This document shows, piece by piece, positions 41,943-50,532 of a stretch of DNA of 64,000 nucleotides (the first letter of the stretch is position 1; the number at the start of each line of letters is the position of its first letter). The DNA comes from Actinomadura rupiterrae. Lineage in GTDB: Bacteria > Actinomycetota > Actinomycetes > Streptosporangiales > Streptosporangiaceae. Where the stretch lies: NCBI RefSeq assembly GCF_024172125.1, contig NZ_JAMZEA010000002.1, positions 682,001 through 746,000 of the forward strand. Reading direction: 5' to 3'. The notes under the pieces are model-generated. The model was not told where the DNA came from and did not search any database. It was given only the letters and a program-made list of their open reading frames with translations. A program made the position numbers and the translations under genes.

Positions 41943-42130
41943 CCGTGCCCTCCCGGTTCGCCGGACGGTGCCGGTCCGGGCTTGATCACCCGTTGACCTT
42001 CACCGTCACTCATTGTCACGATCTCGATACGAGAGGTACCCCCGCGCCATGGGGCCGTAAACCGAGGTCAAGGGACTTTCCCCTCGCTGGCCTGCGGTTT
42101 TGCCCTACGCGCCCCGATATGAGGGAAGGG

Positions 42131-43675
42131 TCAGTCGAGTTGACGGAGCGTGAGAGCGGCCGCGTAGCGGAGCAGTCCGCGGGCGGTCCGCGGGTCGACG
42201 CCGGTGAGCCGCGCGGCGGACGCCAGCCGGTTGTCGACGGTGTTGGGGTGGACGGCCAGGGCCCGGGCCGTCCGGCGGCGGTCCATGTCGTGGTCGAGGT
42301 AGGCGCGGACGGTCGCGACCAGCTCGGGACGGCCGTCCAGCGGGTCCAGCAGGGCGGCCAGGAGCGGCGCGCTGTCGGCGGGGCCGCTGAGGTGGTAGTC
42401 GAGCAGGATGTCGTCCAGCTCGTACACGCCGGGCGGGCGGTCCGTCGCGTCCGCGATGCGGGCGATCCGGGCGGCCTGCGCGGCGGCGCGGGGGACGTCG
42501 GCGACGTCGGCCGAGCGCGCCGCGCCGACGACGATCCGCTCCCCGGCCGCGGCCGCGCCGACCAGCGGTTCGGCGAGGTCGGACGGCCGGACGGACGAGG
42601 GAAGCAGGATGTGTCCGCCGCGCTCGTCCCGATGCAGCAGGACGACGCCGTCCACCAGGCTCTCCAGGCGCGTCCGGATGCGGCGGAGCACGCGGTGCTC
42701 GGCGATCCCCCGGAGCGGACCGCCTGCTTCCCGGGCCCGGACGGTCAGGATCAGGTGGCTCGCGGACGGCGCGATGCCGTACCGGCCGACCGGCTCGCTG
42801 GCGAGCAGCGCGCGGGCGATCTCGCGGAGCGTCTCGCGCTGCTCGGCCCGGATCGCCTCGCGTTCGGCCTGGTAGGCGTCGGTCACGGCGGTCACGACAT
42901 GCCCGAGTCCGCGCAGCTGGCGGCGCGCGAGCAGTCGTAGCGCCGCCTCCTCGCCGGGGAGGGCCGTGTCGCAGAGCATGTCCCACACGGCCTCGGCCGC
43001 GATGAAGTACGTCTCCAGGAGTGAGGAGAGTTCGAGGCCCTCCTCGGCGCGCTGCGCCGCCCGCTCGGTGAAGACCCGCAGGTCGGAGTCGCGCGTCCGG
43101 CGCCCGGACGCCTCCCGCAGGAACCGCCGGATGCCCTGCCGCGCGGTGTCGGCGATCTCCAGCGTCCGCATGTCCTCGGGCAGCGCGGCGTACTCCGGCA
43201 GCGCGGTGAACCGCCGCTCGGTCAGCTCCCGCGCGAGCCGGTTCACCTGCCGCTCGCACCGCCCCGCCAACGCCGCCGCGGCCTTCCGAGTCTCCGCATC
43301 CTCCAAGCCGGCCCCCTGATCCTCGTCCCCACCGAACGCCATCCGTCCCGCCCCCTCCCCGGACGGCCCGAGAGCCTCGTTCTTCTCGCGCGCCCCTTGG
43401 GCCTCGCCCTCCGCAAACCGCCCTAGAGGCCGCCCCGCCACGGACGCCCGCCGGTCCGCGTCCTCTGCGAACGCCTGCCGGTTCGCGTCCTCTGCGAACG
43501 CTCGCGGGTTTGCGTTCTTTGCGGACGATCTCTGATCTGTGTTCTCCGCAGTCGGATGCTCGTCCGCGCCCTTCGCAGACGACCGCTGGGCCGCGTCCTC
43601 CGCGGGCGGTTGCTGGGCGTCCTTCGCGGGCGAGCGCTGGTTGGGGTGCTTCGCGGACGGGGGCTCGTGGGGCAT
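42131..43675 (-). CDS. PucR/CdaR-type transcriptional regulator with repetitive N-terminus
   Basis: The core of about 400 residues is a typical actinomycete PucR-like regulator: a helical N-terminal domain (RQVNRLARELTERRFTALPEY), a GGDEF-like middle (GIAPSASHLILTV, GHILLPSSV) and the C-terminal HTH (DHDMDRRRTARALAVHPNTVDNRLASAARLTG). It is preceded by ~115 residues, mostly 9-residue repeats like AFAEDADRQ encoded by 27-nt units (43451-43663), which keep the frame. If translation instead began at the ATG at 43342 (G-rich SD), the repeats would be leader DNA. It is divergent from an MFS transporter and MBL hydrolase that it probably controls. Confidence 0.8.
   Translation of the reverse strand: MPHEPPSAKHPNQRSPAKDAQQPPAEDAAQRSSAKGADEHPTAENTDQRSSAKNANPRAFAEDANRQAFAEDADRRASVAGRPLGRFAEGEAQGAREKNEALGPSGEGAGRMAFGGDEDQGAGLEDAETRKAAAALAGRCERQVNRLARELTERRFTALPEYAALPEDMRTLEIADTARQGIRRFLREASGRRTRDSDLRVFTERAAQRAEEGLELSSLLETYFIAAEAVWDMLCDTALPGEEAALRLLARRQLRGLGHVVTAVTDAYQAEREAIRAEQRETLREIARALLASEPVGRYGIAPSASHLILTVRAREAGGPLRGIAEHRVLRRIRTRLESLVDGVVLLHRDERGGHILLPSSVRPSDLAEPLVGAAAAGERIVVGAARSADVADVPRAAAQAARIARIADATDRPPGVYELDDILLDYHLSGPADSAPLLAALLDPLDGRPELVATVRAYLDHDMDRRRTARALAVHPNTVDNRLASAARLTGVDPRTARGLLRYAAALTLRQLD
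43451..43663. repeat. Eight 27-nt tandem repeats at the 5' end of the pucR-like gene
   Basis: Units begin at 43451, 43478, 43505, 43532, 43559, 43586, 43613 (24 nt) and 43637. All lengths are multiples of three. On the minus strand they encode variants of AFAEDADRQ with conservative E/K and D/N exchanges, which suggests that they are translated. Confidence 0.75.
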
Positions 43676-43794
43676 GTGGGGATTGTGACATCTCACAGGG
43701 GGTGGGGGCTAACGCTGGGGTGATGCGTGGTTGTCGCAGGACAGCGGGGGTCGGGAGAGTGAGGGGGACCAATCACCGGCGGACGGAGGCGCGT

Positions 43795-45105
43795 ATGGCG
43801 GCAGCGGGTTCGGCCGTGCCCGAACGGACGGCCGGCGAGCCCGGCGTGCACCGCCGCGCGTGGACGGTCGTGGCGCTGCTGGTGCTGTTCATGGCGATCA
43901 ACTTCATGGACAAGGTCGTGCTCGGCCTCGCGGGCAAGCATGTCCGCGCGGACCTCGGGCTGAGCGACACGGCGTTCGGCGCGATCGGGAGCGCGTTCTT
44001 CCTGCTGTTCAGCGTGTCCGGGGTCGCGGTCGGGTTCGTGACCGACCGGATCGGGGCGCGGCGCCTGGTCGGGGTGCTGGTCGCGCTGTGGAGCGTGTCC
44101 CAGCTCGCGGTCGCGGTGCCGGGCGCGGGCCTCGCCGTCCTGCTCGGGACGCGCGTGACGCTCGGCGCGGCGGAGGGGCCGGCGTTCGGGCTCGCGAGCC
44201 ACACGGCGTTCGGCTGGTTCCCCGACCGGCGGCGCGGGCTCGCCGCGAACCTCCTGTCGGTGGGCGCGGCCGCCGGGGTCGCGGTCGGCGGGCCGCTGCT
44301 CGCCGCCGTCATCTCCGGTCCCGGCTGGCGGACGGCCTTCGCCCTCACCGGCGTCCTCGGACTGCTGTGGTTGCTCGCCTGGGCGAAGTTCGGCGCCGAA
44401 GGCCCCTACAACGCGCAAACGAGCGGCGGCGGTCGCCGCGGGCAGGAGCGCGGTGACTTTCGCGTGCCGTACCGGCGGCTGCTGACCCGGCCGAGCATCC
44501 TGGCCGGGCTGGCCTGCGGGTTCGCCGGGTTCTGGCTGCTGGCGGTCGCGATCACGTGGATGCCGCAGTTCATGCAGCGCGTCCACGGCTACACGCTGCA
44601 GGACGCCGGGCTGCTCGCGGCCGGGACGCAGGTCGTCGGGATCGGCGTGATCCTCGCGTTCGCCGCCGCGTCCCAGCGGATCCTGCGGCGCGGCGGGACC
44701 GGACGGGCCGCGCGAGGTGTCCTCGGCGGCGCCGCGATCCTGGTCTCCGGCGCGGCGCTGCTGCTGGTCAGCCGGATCGGCGGCGGGGCGCCGCTGGTGC
44801 TGGCGCTCATGGTCGCGTTCACCTTCGCGCACCCGTTCTTCGGGTTCGTCCAGGCGGCCGTCGCGCAGATCGCCCCGACCCGGCAGCGCGCGGCGGCGCT
44901 CGGCGTGGTGACCGCCGTCGCGTCCACGGCGGGCGCGGTCGGCCCGGCGGTGACCGGCGCGCTCGTGGACCGGGCCGGATCGGACGCGGCGGGCTTCCAG
45001 CACGCGTTCGACCTCACCGGCGTCCTGCTCCTGATCGGCGGCGTGCTCGCCGTCGCCTTCGTCAACCCCGAACGCGACAGCTTCCAGGAAGGGAACACCT
45101 TGTGA
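43795..45105 (+). CDS. MFS transporter (anion:cation symporter type)
   Basis: 436 residues with 12 TM segments. The first helix AINFMDKVVLGLAGKHVRADLGLSDTAFG and the loop DRIGARR between TM2 and TM3 are the signature of the ACS/hexuronate-glucarate-phthalate subfamily of MFS, which take up organic anions with protons. Start ATG has GGAGG five nt away. Its TGA overlaps the GTG of the following MBL hydrolase gene, so uptake and hydrolysis of the same compound is likely. Confidence 0.88.
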   Translation: MAAAGSAVPERTAGEPGVHRRAWTVVALLVLFMAINFMDKVVLGLAGKHVRADLGLSDTAFGAIGSAFFLLFSVSGVAVGFVTDRIGARRLVGVLVALWSVSQLAVAVPGAGLAVLLGTRVTLGAAEGPAFGLASHTAFGWFPDRRRGLAANLLSVGAAAGVAVGGPLLAAVISGPGWRTAFALTGVLGLLWLLAWAKFGAEGPYNAQTSGGGRRGQERGDFRVPYRRLLTRPSILAGLACGFAGFWLLAVAITWMPQFMQRVHGYTLQDAGLLAAGTQVVGIGVILAFAAASQRILRRGGTGRAARGVLGGAAILVSGAALLLVSRIGGGAPLVLALMVAFTFAHPFFGFVQAAVAQIAPTRQRAAALGVVTAVASTAGAVGPAVTGALVDRAGSDAAGFQHAFDLTGVLLLIGGVLAVAFVNPERDSFQEGNTL

Positions 45106-46397
45106 GCGATCTCGACATCAAGGACTACGCGGACCGCATCTGGCGCGGTGAGGAGGACGACAGCATCGCGCACACCGGCCTGCACGGCGCCGGCGTCGTG
45201 GACGTCGCGGACGGCGTCGGATGGGCGCCCGGGTTCGGCAACGTGATCGCGTTCCGGGCGGACGGCGGCGAGGTCGTCCTGTTCGACACCGGGAACCCGA
45301 TCACCGCGGGCCGCCTGCACGAGCAGGTCCGCGCCTGGTCGCCGGACCCGCTGTCCCTCGCGTTCTACTCGCACGGGCACATCGACCACGTCTTCGGCGT
45401 CGGGCCGTTCGACGCGGAGGCGCGCGAGCGCGGGTGGGCGCGGCCGCAGGTCGTCGCGCACGAGGCCGTCCGCGCCCGGTTCGACCGGTACGTCCTGACG
45501 AACGGCTACAACGCGGTGATCAACCGGCGGCAGTTCCAGGCGCCCGACCTGACCTGGCCGGACGAGTACCGCCACCCCGACGTCACCTTCGCGGACGGCC
45601 TGACCGTCACGCGCGGCGGCCTCACCTTCGAGCTGTTCCACGCCAAGGGCGAGACGGACGACGCGGCCGTCGCGTACGTCCCGGAGCACAGGCTGCTGCT
45701 GCCCGGCGACCTGTTCATCTGGCTCACGCCCAACTGCGGCAACCCGCAGAAGGCGCAGCGCTACCCGCGCGAGTGGGCGCACGCGCTGCGCCGGATGGCC
45801 GCCCTCGGCGCGGAGACGATGATCCCGTCCCACGGCGCCCCGATCTTCGGCGCGGACCGGATCGAGCAGGCGCTGACCGAGACCGCCGAATGGCTGGAGA
45901 GCATCGTCGAGCAGACCCTCGCGCTGCTGAACGAGGGCGCGCGGCTGGACGACATCGTGCCCGCCGTCCGCCCGCCCGCGCGGCTCGCCGACCGCGTCTA
46001 CCTCCAGGCCAAGTACGACGAGCCGGAGTTCATCGTCCGCAACCTGTGGCGGATGTACGGCGGCTGGTACGACGGCAACCCCGCGCGCCTCAAGCCCGCC
46101 CGCGACGCCGACCTCGCCCGCGCCGTGGCCGGACTCGCCGGCGGGACGGCCCGCCTCGCGGGCGCCGCCCGCAAGGCCGTCGCGGACGGCGATCTGCGCC
46201 TCGCATGCCACCTGGCCGAAATGGCCGTCCAGGCCGAGCCGGACGACGCGGACCTGCACGCCGTCCGCGCCGAGGTCTACGCCGCGCGCGCGGCGGCCGA
46301 GTCCTCGCTGATGGCGCGCGGCGTCTACACCTGGGCCGCGAACGAGTCCCGCGGCCGCACCGAATCCGTAGGCCCGACCCTCACCGACCTCGTCTGA
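45102..46397 (+). CDS. MBL-fold hydrolase of the alkyl-sulfatase type
   Basis: 431 residues. Metal site SHGHIDHVFG (HxHxDH), then a further His in HAKGETDD and the Asp in LLPGDLF, plus PSHGAPIFG. After the MBL domain come the dimerisation region (LADRVYLQAKYDEPEFIVRNLWRMYGGWYDGNPARLKP) and an SCP2-like helical start as in SdsA1-type alkyl sulfatases, but the protein lacks the long C-terminal SCP2 domain. No signal peptide. Coupled by GTGA to the MFS gene. Expected to split a sulfate or other ester from the imported compound. Confidence 0.85.
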   Translation: MSDLDIKDYADRIWRGEEDDSIAHTGLHGAGVVDVADGVGWAPGFGNVIAFRADGGEVVLFDTGNPITAGRLHEQVRAWSPDPLSLAFYSHGHIDHVFGVGPFDAEARERGWARPQVVAHEAVRARFDRYVLTNGYNAVINRRQFQAPDLTWPDEYRHPDVTFADGLTVTRGGLTFELFHAKGETDDAAVAYVPEHRLLLPGDLFIWLTPNCGNPQKAQRYPREWAHALRRMAALGAETMIPSHGAPIFGADRIEQALTETAEWLESIVEQTLALLNEGARLDDIVPAVRPPARLADRVYLQAKYDEPEFIVRNLWRMYGGWYDGNPARLKPARDADLARAVAGLAGGTARLAGAARKAVADGDLRLACHLAEMAVQAEPDDADLHAVRAEVYAARAAAESSLMARGVYTWAANESRGRTESVGPTLTDLV

Positions 46398-46429
46398 CGT
46401 CAGAGCAGGCGAAGTCGCGGCAGTCGCGG

Positions 46430-46960
46430 TCAGTCGAGTTCTTCGGCGAGGAGGTCCATCAGGAGGGTGTCGTGCCAGGTGCCGTCATTGCCGCGCTCGG
46501 CTTTGCGCAGGATCCCGACGGGCCGGAAGCCGACCTTCGTGTAGGACCGGATCGCGGGCTCGTTGGCGGCGGCCGGGTCGATCGTGATCCGGTGGTGGCC
46601 GTGGTCGCGGACGAGGTGCCGCGCGAGGGTCCGGACGGCGTCCGTCCCGAGACCGCGCCCGTGCAGGTCGGGGTCCAGGTAGACGTCGATGCTCGCGTGC
46701 CGGTAGTCGGGCTCCTCCTCGGCCTGCCACTGGATCCACCCGGCCGTCCGGCCCTCGTGGACGATGACGTACTGGTGCCCGCCCTCCTCGGCGAGGTCCT
46801 CGGCGATGGCCTTCTCCAGGTCGTCGCCGCCGCGCCACCACCGGAACACCTCGGGACGCCGCCGGATCGCCGCGAGCGCCGGAATGTCCGCCTCGTCCGC
46901 CGGACGGAGCAGCACGCGCTCCCCCTGAACCGGCTCGTCCTGCTTGCGCTCGTCGTCCAT
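46430..46960 (-). CDS. GNAT acetyltransferase, AAC(6')-like
   Basis: 176 residues. VLLRPADEADIPALAAI, the acetyl-CoA loop YLDPDLHGRGLGTDAVRTLARHL, NEPAIRSYTKVGFRPVG and DTLLMDLL are the RimJ/AAC(6')-type GNAT order. Related proteins acetylate aminoglycosides or protein N-termini; which one applies here is not deducible. There is no clear SD before the ATG, so the transcript may be leaderless. Confidence 0.85.
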   Translation of the reverse strand: MDDERKQDEPVQGERVLLRPADEADIPALAAIRRRPEVFRWWRGGDDLEKAIAEDLAEEGGHQYVIVHEGRTAGWIQWQAEEEPDYRHASIDVYLDPDLHGRGLGTDAVRTLARHLVRDHGHHRITIDPAAANEPAIRSYTKVGFRPVGILRKAERGNDGTWHDTLLMDLLAEELD

Positions 46961-47012
46961 ACGGCGAACGCTAGCGGCCGTCCGGCCGGGGAGCGACGGT
47001 ATTTCGCGGGTG

Positions 47013-47639
47013 TCAGAAGGCGTTGATCAGGCCGGGGGAGCGCTCGGCGCGGGTCAGCGCCCGGATCACGGCGGTGGCGCCGTGGCGGCGGACCGACAGC
47101 CGCGCCAGCAGGTCCACGACAGGCCCGACCACCCGCGGCGGGAACTCCGGCGTCGGGACGCCCGCGCTCACGGCCAGGTCGTCCGCGTGGACGACCATCT
47201 CCATCATCCGGGTGACCAGCAGGTCGTCCAGGCTGAGCGACCACGGGCCCCAGAACGGGAACCGGACCGGACGCCCGCCGTCGAAGTCGCGTCCGGAAAG
47301 GGTGCCGAGCGCCGCCTCCAGCCGGGCGGCCAGCGCGTCCCGGCCCTCCTCGGCCGCCCGCTCGGAGCCCTCCCGGATACCGACGTTGACCGCGGCGTCC
47401 AGGTCGGCGCCGACCCACGCCGAGCGCGCGTAGTGCTCCAGCAGCGGGACGGTCTCCTCGGACGGACGCGGCGCGTCCAGGACGTCCGGCACGAAGACGA
47501 CCTGGTACGCGAGATGCGCCGCGAGCCCGGCGACGCTGAACTCGGGGAGCGCGCTCGGCTTGTCCCAGGATGCCGCGACCTCGGGTGCGCGCAGGAGGTC
47601 GAGCGCCACCCGTCCAGTGGTGAGAAAGTCGTCCTTCAC
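47013..47639 (-). CDS. Mycothiol-dependent maleylpyruvate-isomerase-type (DinB_2) protein
   Basis: 208 residues from the GTG at 47639 (GGGGAG six nt upstream). Helical bundle with KDDFLTTGRVALDLLRAPEVAASW at the start, LPEFSVAGLAAHLAYQ with the first metal His, and a later MMEMVVHADDLAVS block with the second. This is the MDMPI/DinB_2 family of mycothiol-dependent enzymes that use the actinomycete thiol. Substrate unknown. Confidence 0.8.
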   Translation of the reverse strand: MKDDFLTTGRVALDLLRAPEVAASWDKPSALPEFSVAGLAAHLAYQVVFVPDVLDAPRPSEETVPLLEHYARSAWVGADLDAAVNVGIREGSERAAEEGRDALAARLEAALGTLSGRDFDGGRPVRFPFWGPWSLSLDDLLVTRMMEMVVHADDLAVSAGVPTPEFPPRVVGPVVDLLARLSVRRHGATAVIRALTRAERSPGLINAF

Positions 47640-47723
47640 AGCTGGCTCCCCTCGCGCGCGCATGAGACGAGCCCAAGCCTCCGACGGCCGCCACACCATG
47701 TCAACGCAACCGCCCCGAAACTG

Positions 47724-47842
47724 CCGCCCGGTCGCGACGAGGTGCCCTTAACGCCGCCGCCCGGCCGCGACGAGGTGCCCTCAACGCCGCCGCCCGGCTG
47801 CGACGAGGTGGCATCAACACCGCCGTCCGGCCGCGACGGAGG
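47724..47842. repeat. 33-nt tandem repeat, 3.6 copies
   Basis: Units start at 47724, 47757, 47790 and 47823 (partial), each CCGCCCGGxCGCGACGAGGTG plus a 12-nt end. They fill the gap between the mycothiol-type gene start and the end of the RraA-like gene. On the minus strand an open frame reads through as PGGGVEGTSSR-like 11-mers, but no gene is evident. Confidence 0.8.
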
Positions 47843-47847
47843 TGTTG

Positions 47848-48543
47848 TCACTCCTCGATGGCGCCGCCCAGGCTGCGCAGGTGCTGGCGGAACGTGAGGG
47901 ACGGGTCGTCCTCGCGGGCCTTGAGGAACGAGCCGAACGCCAGCTGGCTCCGCAGCGTCTCGCCCGCGCGGACGCGCTCGGCCTGCCCCCGCTCGGTGTC
48001 GCGGATGCCCCGGGCGAGCGCGGTCAGCTCGTCCACCCGGTCGGACGGGACGAACAGGACGCCGTCGTCGTCCGCGAACACCGTGTCGTCGGCGGTCACC
48101 GTCCACTCGCCGACGCGCGCGGACGCGAGCGCGTCGTCCGGACGGGCGCCCAGGCTCAGCGGACCGGCCGGGACCGAGCCGAGGCTGAACACCGGCAGCC
48201 CGATCGCGCGGATGTCGGCGGTGTCGCGGTGCAGTCCCCAGATGACCACGCCGGCCAGGCCCGCCGCCTTCGCCTCCAGGACGGCCAGGTCGCCGACGCA
48301 CGACTCGTCCAGCCGGCCGCCGTTGTCCACGACGAGCACGTCACCGGGCGCGGCCTGCTCGAACGCCTCCAGGAAGACGTCCACGCTGCCCACGTGCCGG
48401 GCCGGGAGGACGCGTCCGGCGACCCGTCCGCCCACCGCGACGGCGCGGGTTCCGGCGGGTCCGCAACGCACCGGGACGTCCGCCCGGATGCAGGCGTCCG
48501 CGACGTGCGCGGTCGTCAGGCCGGTGAAGTCCGACGCGCTCAT
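47848..48543 (-). CDS. RraA/HMG-aldolase-like protein
   Basis: 231 residues. The RraA/4-hydroxy-4-methyl-2-oxoglutarate aldolase fold is visible in LTTAHVADACIRADVPV, the GDVLVVDNGG motif, CVGDLAVLEAKAAGLAGVVIWG (GxxxA...G and R/D in LHRDTADI) and IGLPVFSLG. Arg and Asp at these places bind pyruvate and metal in the aldolases; in RraA they are used for RNase E inhibition. Aldolase role is more likely in an actinomycete. ATG start with a weak SD. Confidence 0.8.
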   Translation of the reverse strand: MSASDFTGLTTAHVADACIRADVPVRCGPAGTRAVAVGGRVAGRVLPARHVGSVDVFLEAFEQAAPGDVLVVDNGGRLDESCVGDLAVLEAKAAGLAGVVIWGLHRDTADIRAIGLPVFSLGSVPAGPLSLGARPDDALASARVGEWTVTADDTVFADDDGVLFVPSDRVDELTALARGIRDTERGQAERVRAGETLRSQLAFGSFLKAREDDPSLTFRQHLRSLGGAIEE

Positions 48544-49019
48544 GCGACCACCCGCGCCGAAACCGCTGCCGTGGTGCCGGCGCCGCGCTTCGAACGGGCG
48601 CGCCTGTCCGCCGTGAGTTCCATACCGTCCCTTTCTCAGTCCAGTACGTCCGCGGGGGCACGCGCGATGGCTCGTCTCGTGCGCGCGCGTGTGAGGGACG
48701 CTACTTCGACAAGGTGAACGCGTCCCGTCCGATTCCCGGTCACCACCATCACCAACCGTCCAGGACCGGTCACGAGGCGGGGACGAGACCCCGGCGCCGC
48801 GCATCCTCGGCGGCGATCCGTCCTGTGACCTGGGCGCTCTTCGCGGCCCGCGACCGAAGACCCGTCCGGTGGGTGGACGGGACCCGCCCCGGACCGCCGT
48901 GGCCACACCGGCATCGCGGAAGGGGCGGGTCTTCTGGCGCAGGAGGCAATGACGGGGCCTGTCAGGACTGGTGAGGATGGTGCCGACAATCCGCGCCATC
49001 TGCGAAACAGGAGGTCCTC
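48544..49019. other. Gene-free interval
   Basis: About 475 bp between the start of the RraA-like gene and a small secreted protein. Open frames here overlap one another, lack domains, and have no SD. The AT content rises slightly near 48710-48770 (ACGCTACTTCGACAAGG), the probable leftward promoter of the RraA-like gene, and at 48960-49010 for the secreted protein. Confidence 0.55.
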
Positions 49020-49265
49020 ATGCCGAGCGTGACCAAGACCGCCGTTCTGGCCGCCGCTGCTCTGCCCGCCGCCGCCCTGCTGTTCCTGGTCCCGGCCACG
49101 GCGTCCGCCGCGTCCGCGGCCGCGCCGCCCCAGCCCGCCCAGGTGGCCGTCACCGACATCCTCTGCAACGCCGGCGGCGGCTTCGTCTTCCCGGACGCGG
49201 CCAGCCCGACCGGCTTCATCTGCTCCGGCGGCGTCTTCAGCGGCGACCCCGTCATCATCACCTGA
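49020..49265 (+). CDS. Small secreted protein
   Basis: 81 residues from an ATG with AGGAGGT four to five nt upstream. Sec signal peptide (VTKTAVLAAAALPAAALLFLV, cleavage near ASA/AAS), then an Ala/Pro region and a C-terminal stretch with two Cys (ILCNAGGG, GFICSGG) that may form one disulphide. Followed by a perfect 13-bp terminator hairpin. Function unknown. Confidence 0.75.
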   Translation: MPSVTKTAVLAAAALPAAALLFLVPATASAASAAAPPQPAQVAVTDILCNAGGGFVFPDAASPTGFICSGGVFSGDPVIIT

Positions 49266-49272
49266 CACCGAG

Positions 49273-49302
49273 CGGTGCCGGACGGCGACCCGTCCGGCAC
49301 CG
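49273..49302 (+). terminator. 13-bp perfect hairpin
   Basis: Arms 49273-49285 (CGGTGCCGGACGG) and 49290-49302, loop CGAC, followed by CGAAAAG. Ends the secreted-protein transcript and may also serve the convergent WYL gene. Confidence 0.8.
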
Positions 49303-49321
49303 CGAAAAGGGCTCCATCGGC

Positions 49322-50296
49322 TCAAGTGTCGGTGGGGTGGAGGGCGCTGGTTATCCGGGTGCGGAGGGTGGCCAGGGCGTGGGTGAGGTCGGATGGGGTT
49401 ATGTCGGTCATGTCGGCGTCGAAGGTGAGGAGCAGGGCTGCGAGCCCGGGCCAGGACCAGGCGCCCAGGGTGAGGCGGGTCGTGGTCTCGGTGACGTAGT
49501 CGACCGTCGAGCCGCCGGGTGCGTAGCGGGCGACGGTGGCCGCGGGCAGGGCGAGGGTGGCGGAGCCGCGGCACGGCCATTCGGCGGTGGCGTCGCCGCG
49601 ATCGTGGGCGGTCATGACGAAGGCGACGGGATCGCCCTGCGGGACGTCGCGGCGGGTGAAGGGCATGTGGGTGGGCGGGTGCGGGCGGAGGCGGTCCACG
49701 CGCATCGCGCGCCACCGGTCCGCGTCCGGGTCGAAGGCGGCCAGGTACCAGCGGGCGGCCCAGACCACGAGGGCGTGCGGCTCCAGGGTGAGCGTGACGG
49801 GCTCGCGGTCGCCGGTGTAGTCGACCCGGACGAGATGCCGCCGGCTGATCGCGGTGCCGACGGCGCGGACGGTCTCGGCGTCGATCGGCGGCGCGGGGAA
49901 CTCCCAGTAGTTGCGGGCGGACGACACGGTGAACGCCTCGGCATGCAGGCGGCTGCGTGCGGGCATCGCCTGGTGCAGCGTGGCGAGCGCGCGCGCCGCG
50001 TTCTCATGAATGCCCGACAGGACGGTCGGGACGGTCTGGAGCGCGACCGCCGTGGCGACGGCCTGGTCCTCGTCGAAGACGACCGGCGGCAGGCGGGTGG
50101 CGCGGCCGAGCCGGTACCCGCCGCCCGCTCCCCGGACGGCCTCGATCTCGTACCCGAGGTCCCGGAGCGTGCCGATGTCTCGGCGGACGGTCCGCACCGA
50201 CGTGCCCAGCCGGGACGCCAGCTCCTCGGCGGTCAGCGTCGCGCCGACCCCGAAGATCGACAGCAGCTTGAGCGCCCGCGCGGAGGTGGTGGCCAT
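49322..50296 (-). CDS. WYL-domain transcriptional regulator (YafY/DeoR type)
   Basis: 324 residues from the ATG at 50296. N-terminal HTH (ARALKLLSIFGVGATLTAEELASRLGTSVRTVRRDIGTLRDLGYEIEAVRG), middle WYL domain (RHLVRVDYTGDREPVTLTLEPHALVVWAARWYLAAFDPDADRWRAMRVDRLR) and a C-terminal WCX extension. WYL proteins bind nucleic-acid or small ligands and control stress or transport genes. It is divergent from the MFS exporter at 50533, its most likely target. Confidence 0.9.
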   Translation of the reverse strand: MATTSARALKLLSIFGVGATLTAEELASRLGTSVRTVRRDIGTLRDLGYEIEAVRGAGGGYRLGRATRLPPVVFDEDQAVATAVALQTVPTVLSGIHENAARALATLHQAMPARSRLHAEAFTVSSARNYWEFPAPPIDAETVRAVGTAISRRHLVRVDYTGDREPVTLTLEPHALVVWAARWYLAAFDPDADRWRAMRVDRLRPHPPTHMPFTRRDVPQGDPVAFVMTAHDRGDATAEWPCRGSATLALPAATVARYAPGGSTVDYVTETTTRLTLGAWSWPGLAALLLTFDADMTDITPSDLTHALATLRTRITSALHPTDT

Positions 50297-50532
50297 GATT
50301 CCCCCGATCCTCCCACCGATAGCGGCCACTCGGTGGCAACTATGCGGGCGATGGTGTCCCGCATGACCGATACACCAACTGCCCGCGAGGGCATCCGCAC
50401 GCCTGGCCCCTCCCCGGCGTCCATATCCGAACCCAGCACAACCGACGGCGCGTCCAGCGCGCCCAGCGCCGATTCAGCGCGTCCGCCACCGATCCCGGCG
50501 CGGGCGGCCGGGGGAGTGGGGGTGGGGCGGGC

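Noticed and set aside
41444..42019. Alternative Pro/Arg-rich frames around the His-rich membrane protein gene
   Set aside because: Low complexity, inconsistent codon bias; only the C-terminal TM part of the 41208 frame looks real.
48636..49715. A 359-codon minus-strand frame over the small secreted protein
   Set aside because: Arg/Pro-rich, no motif, and it covers a secreted protein with signal peptide, perfect SD and terminator on the other strand.
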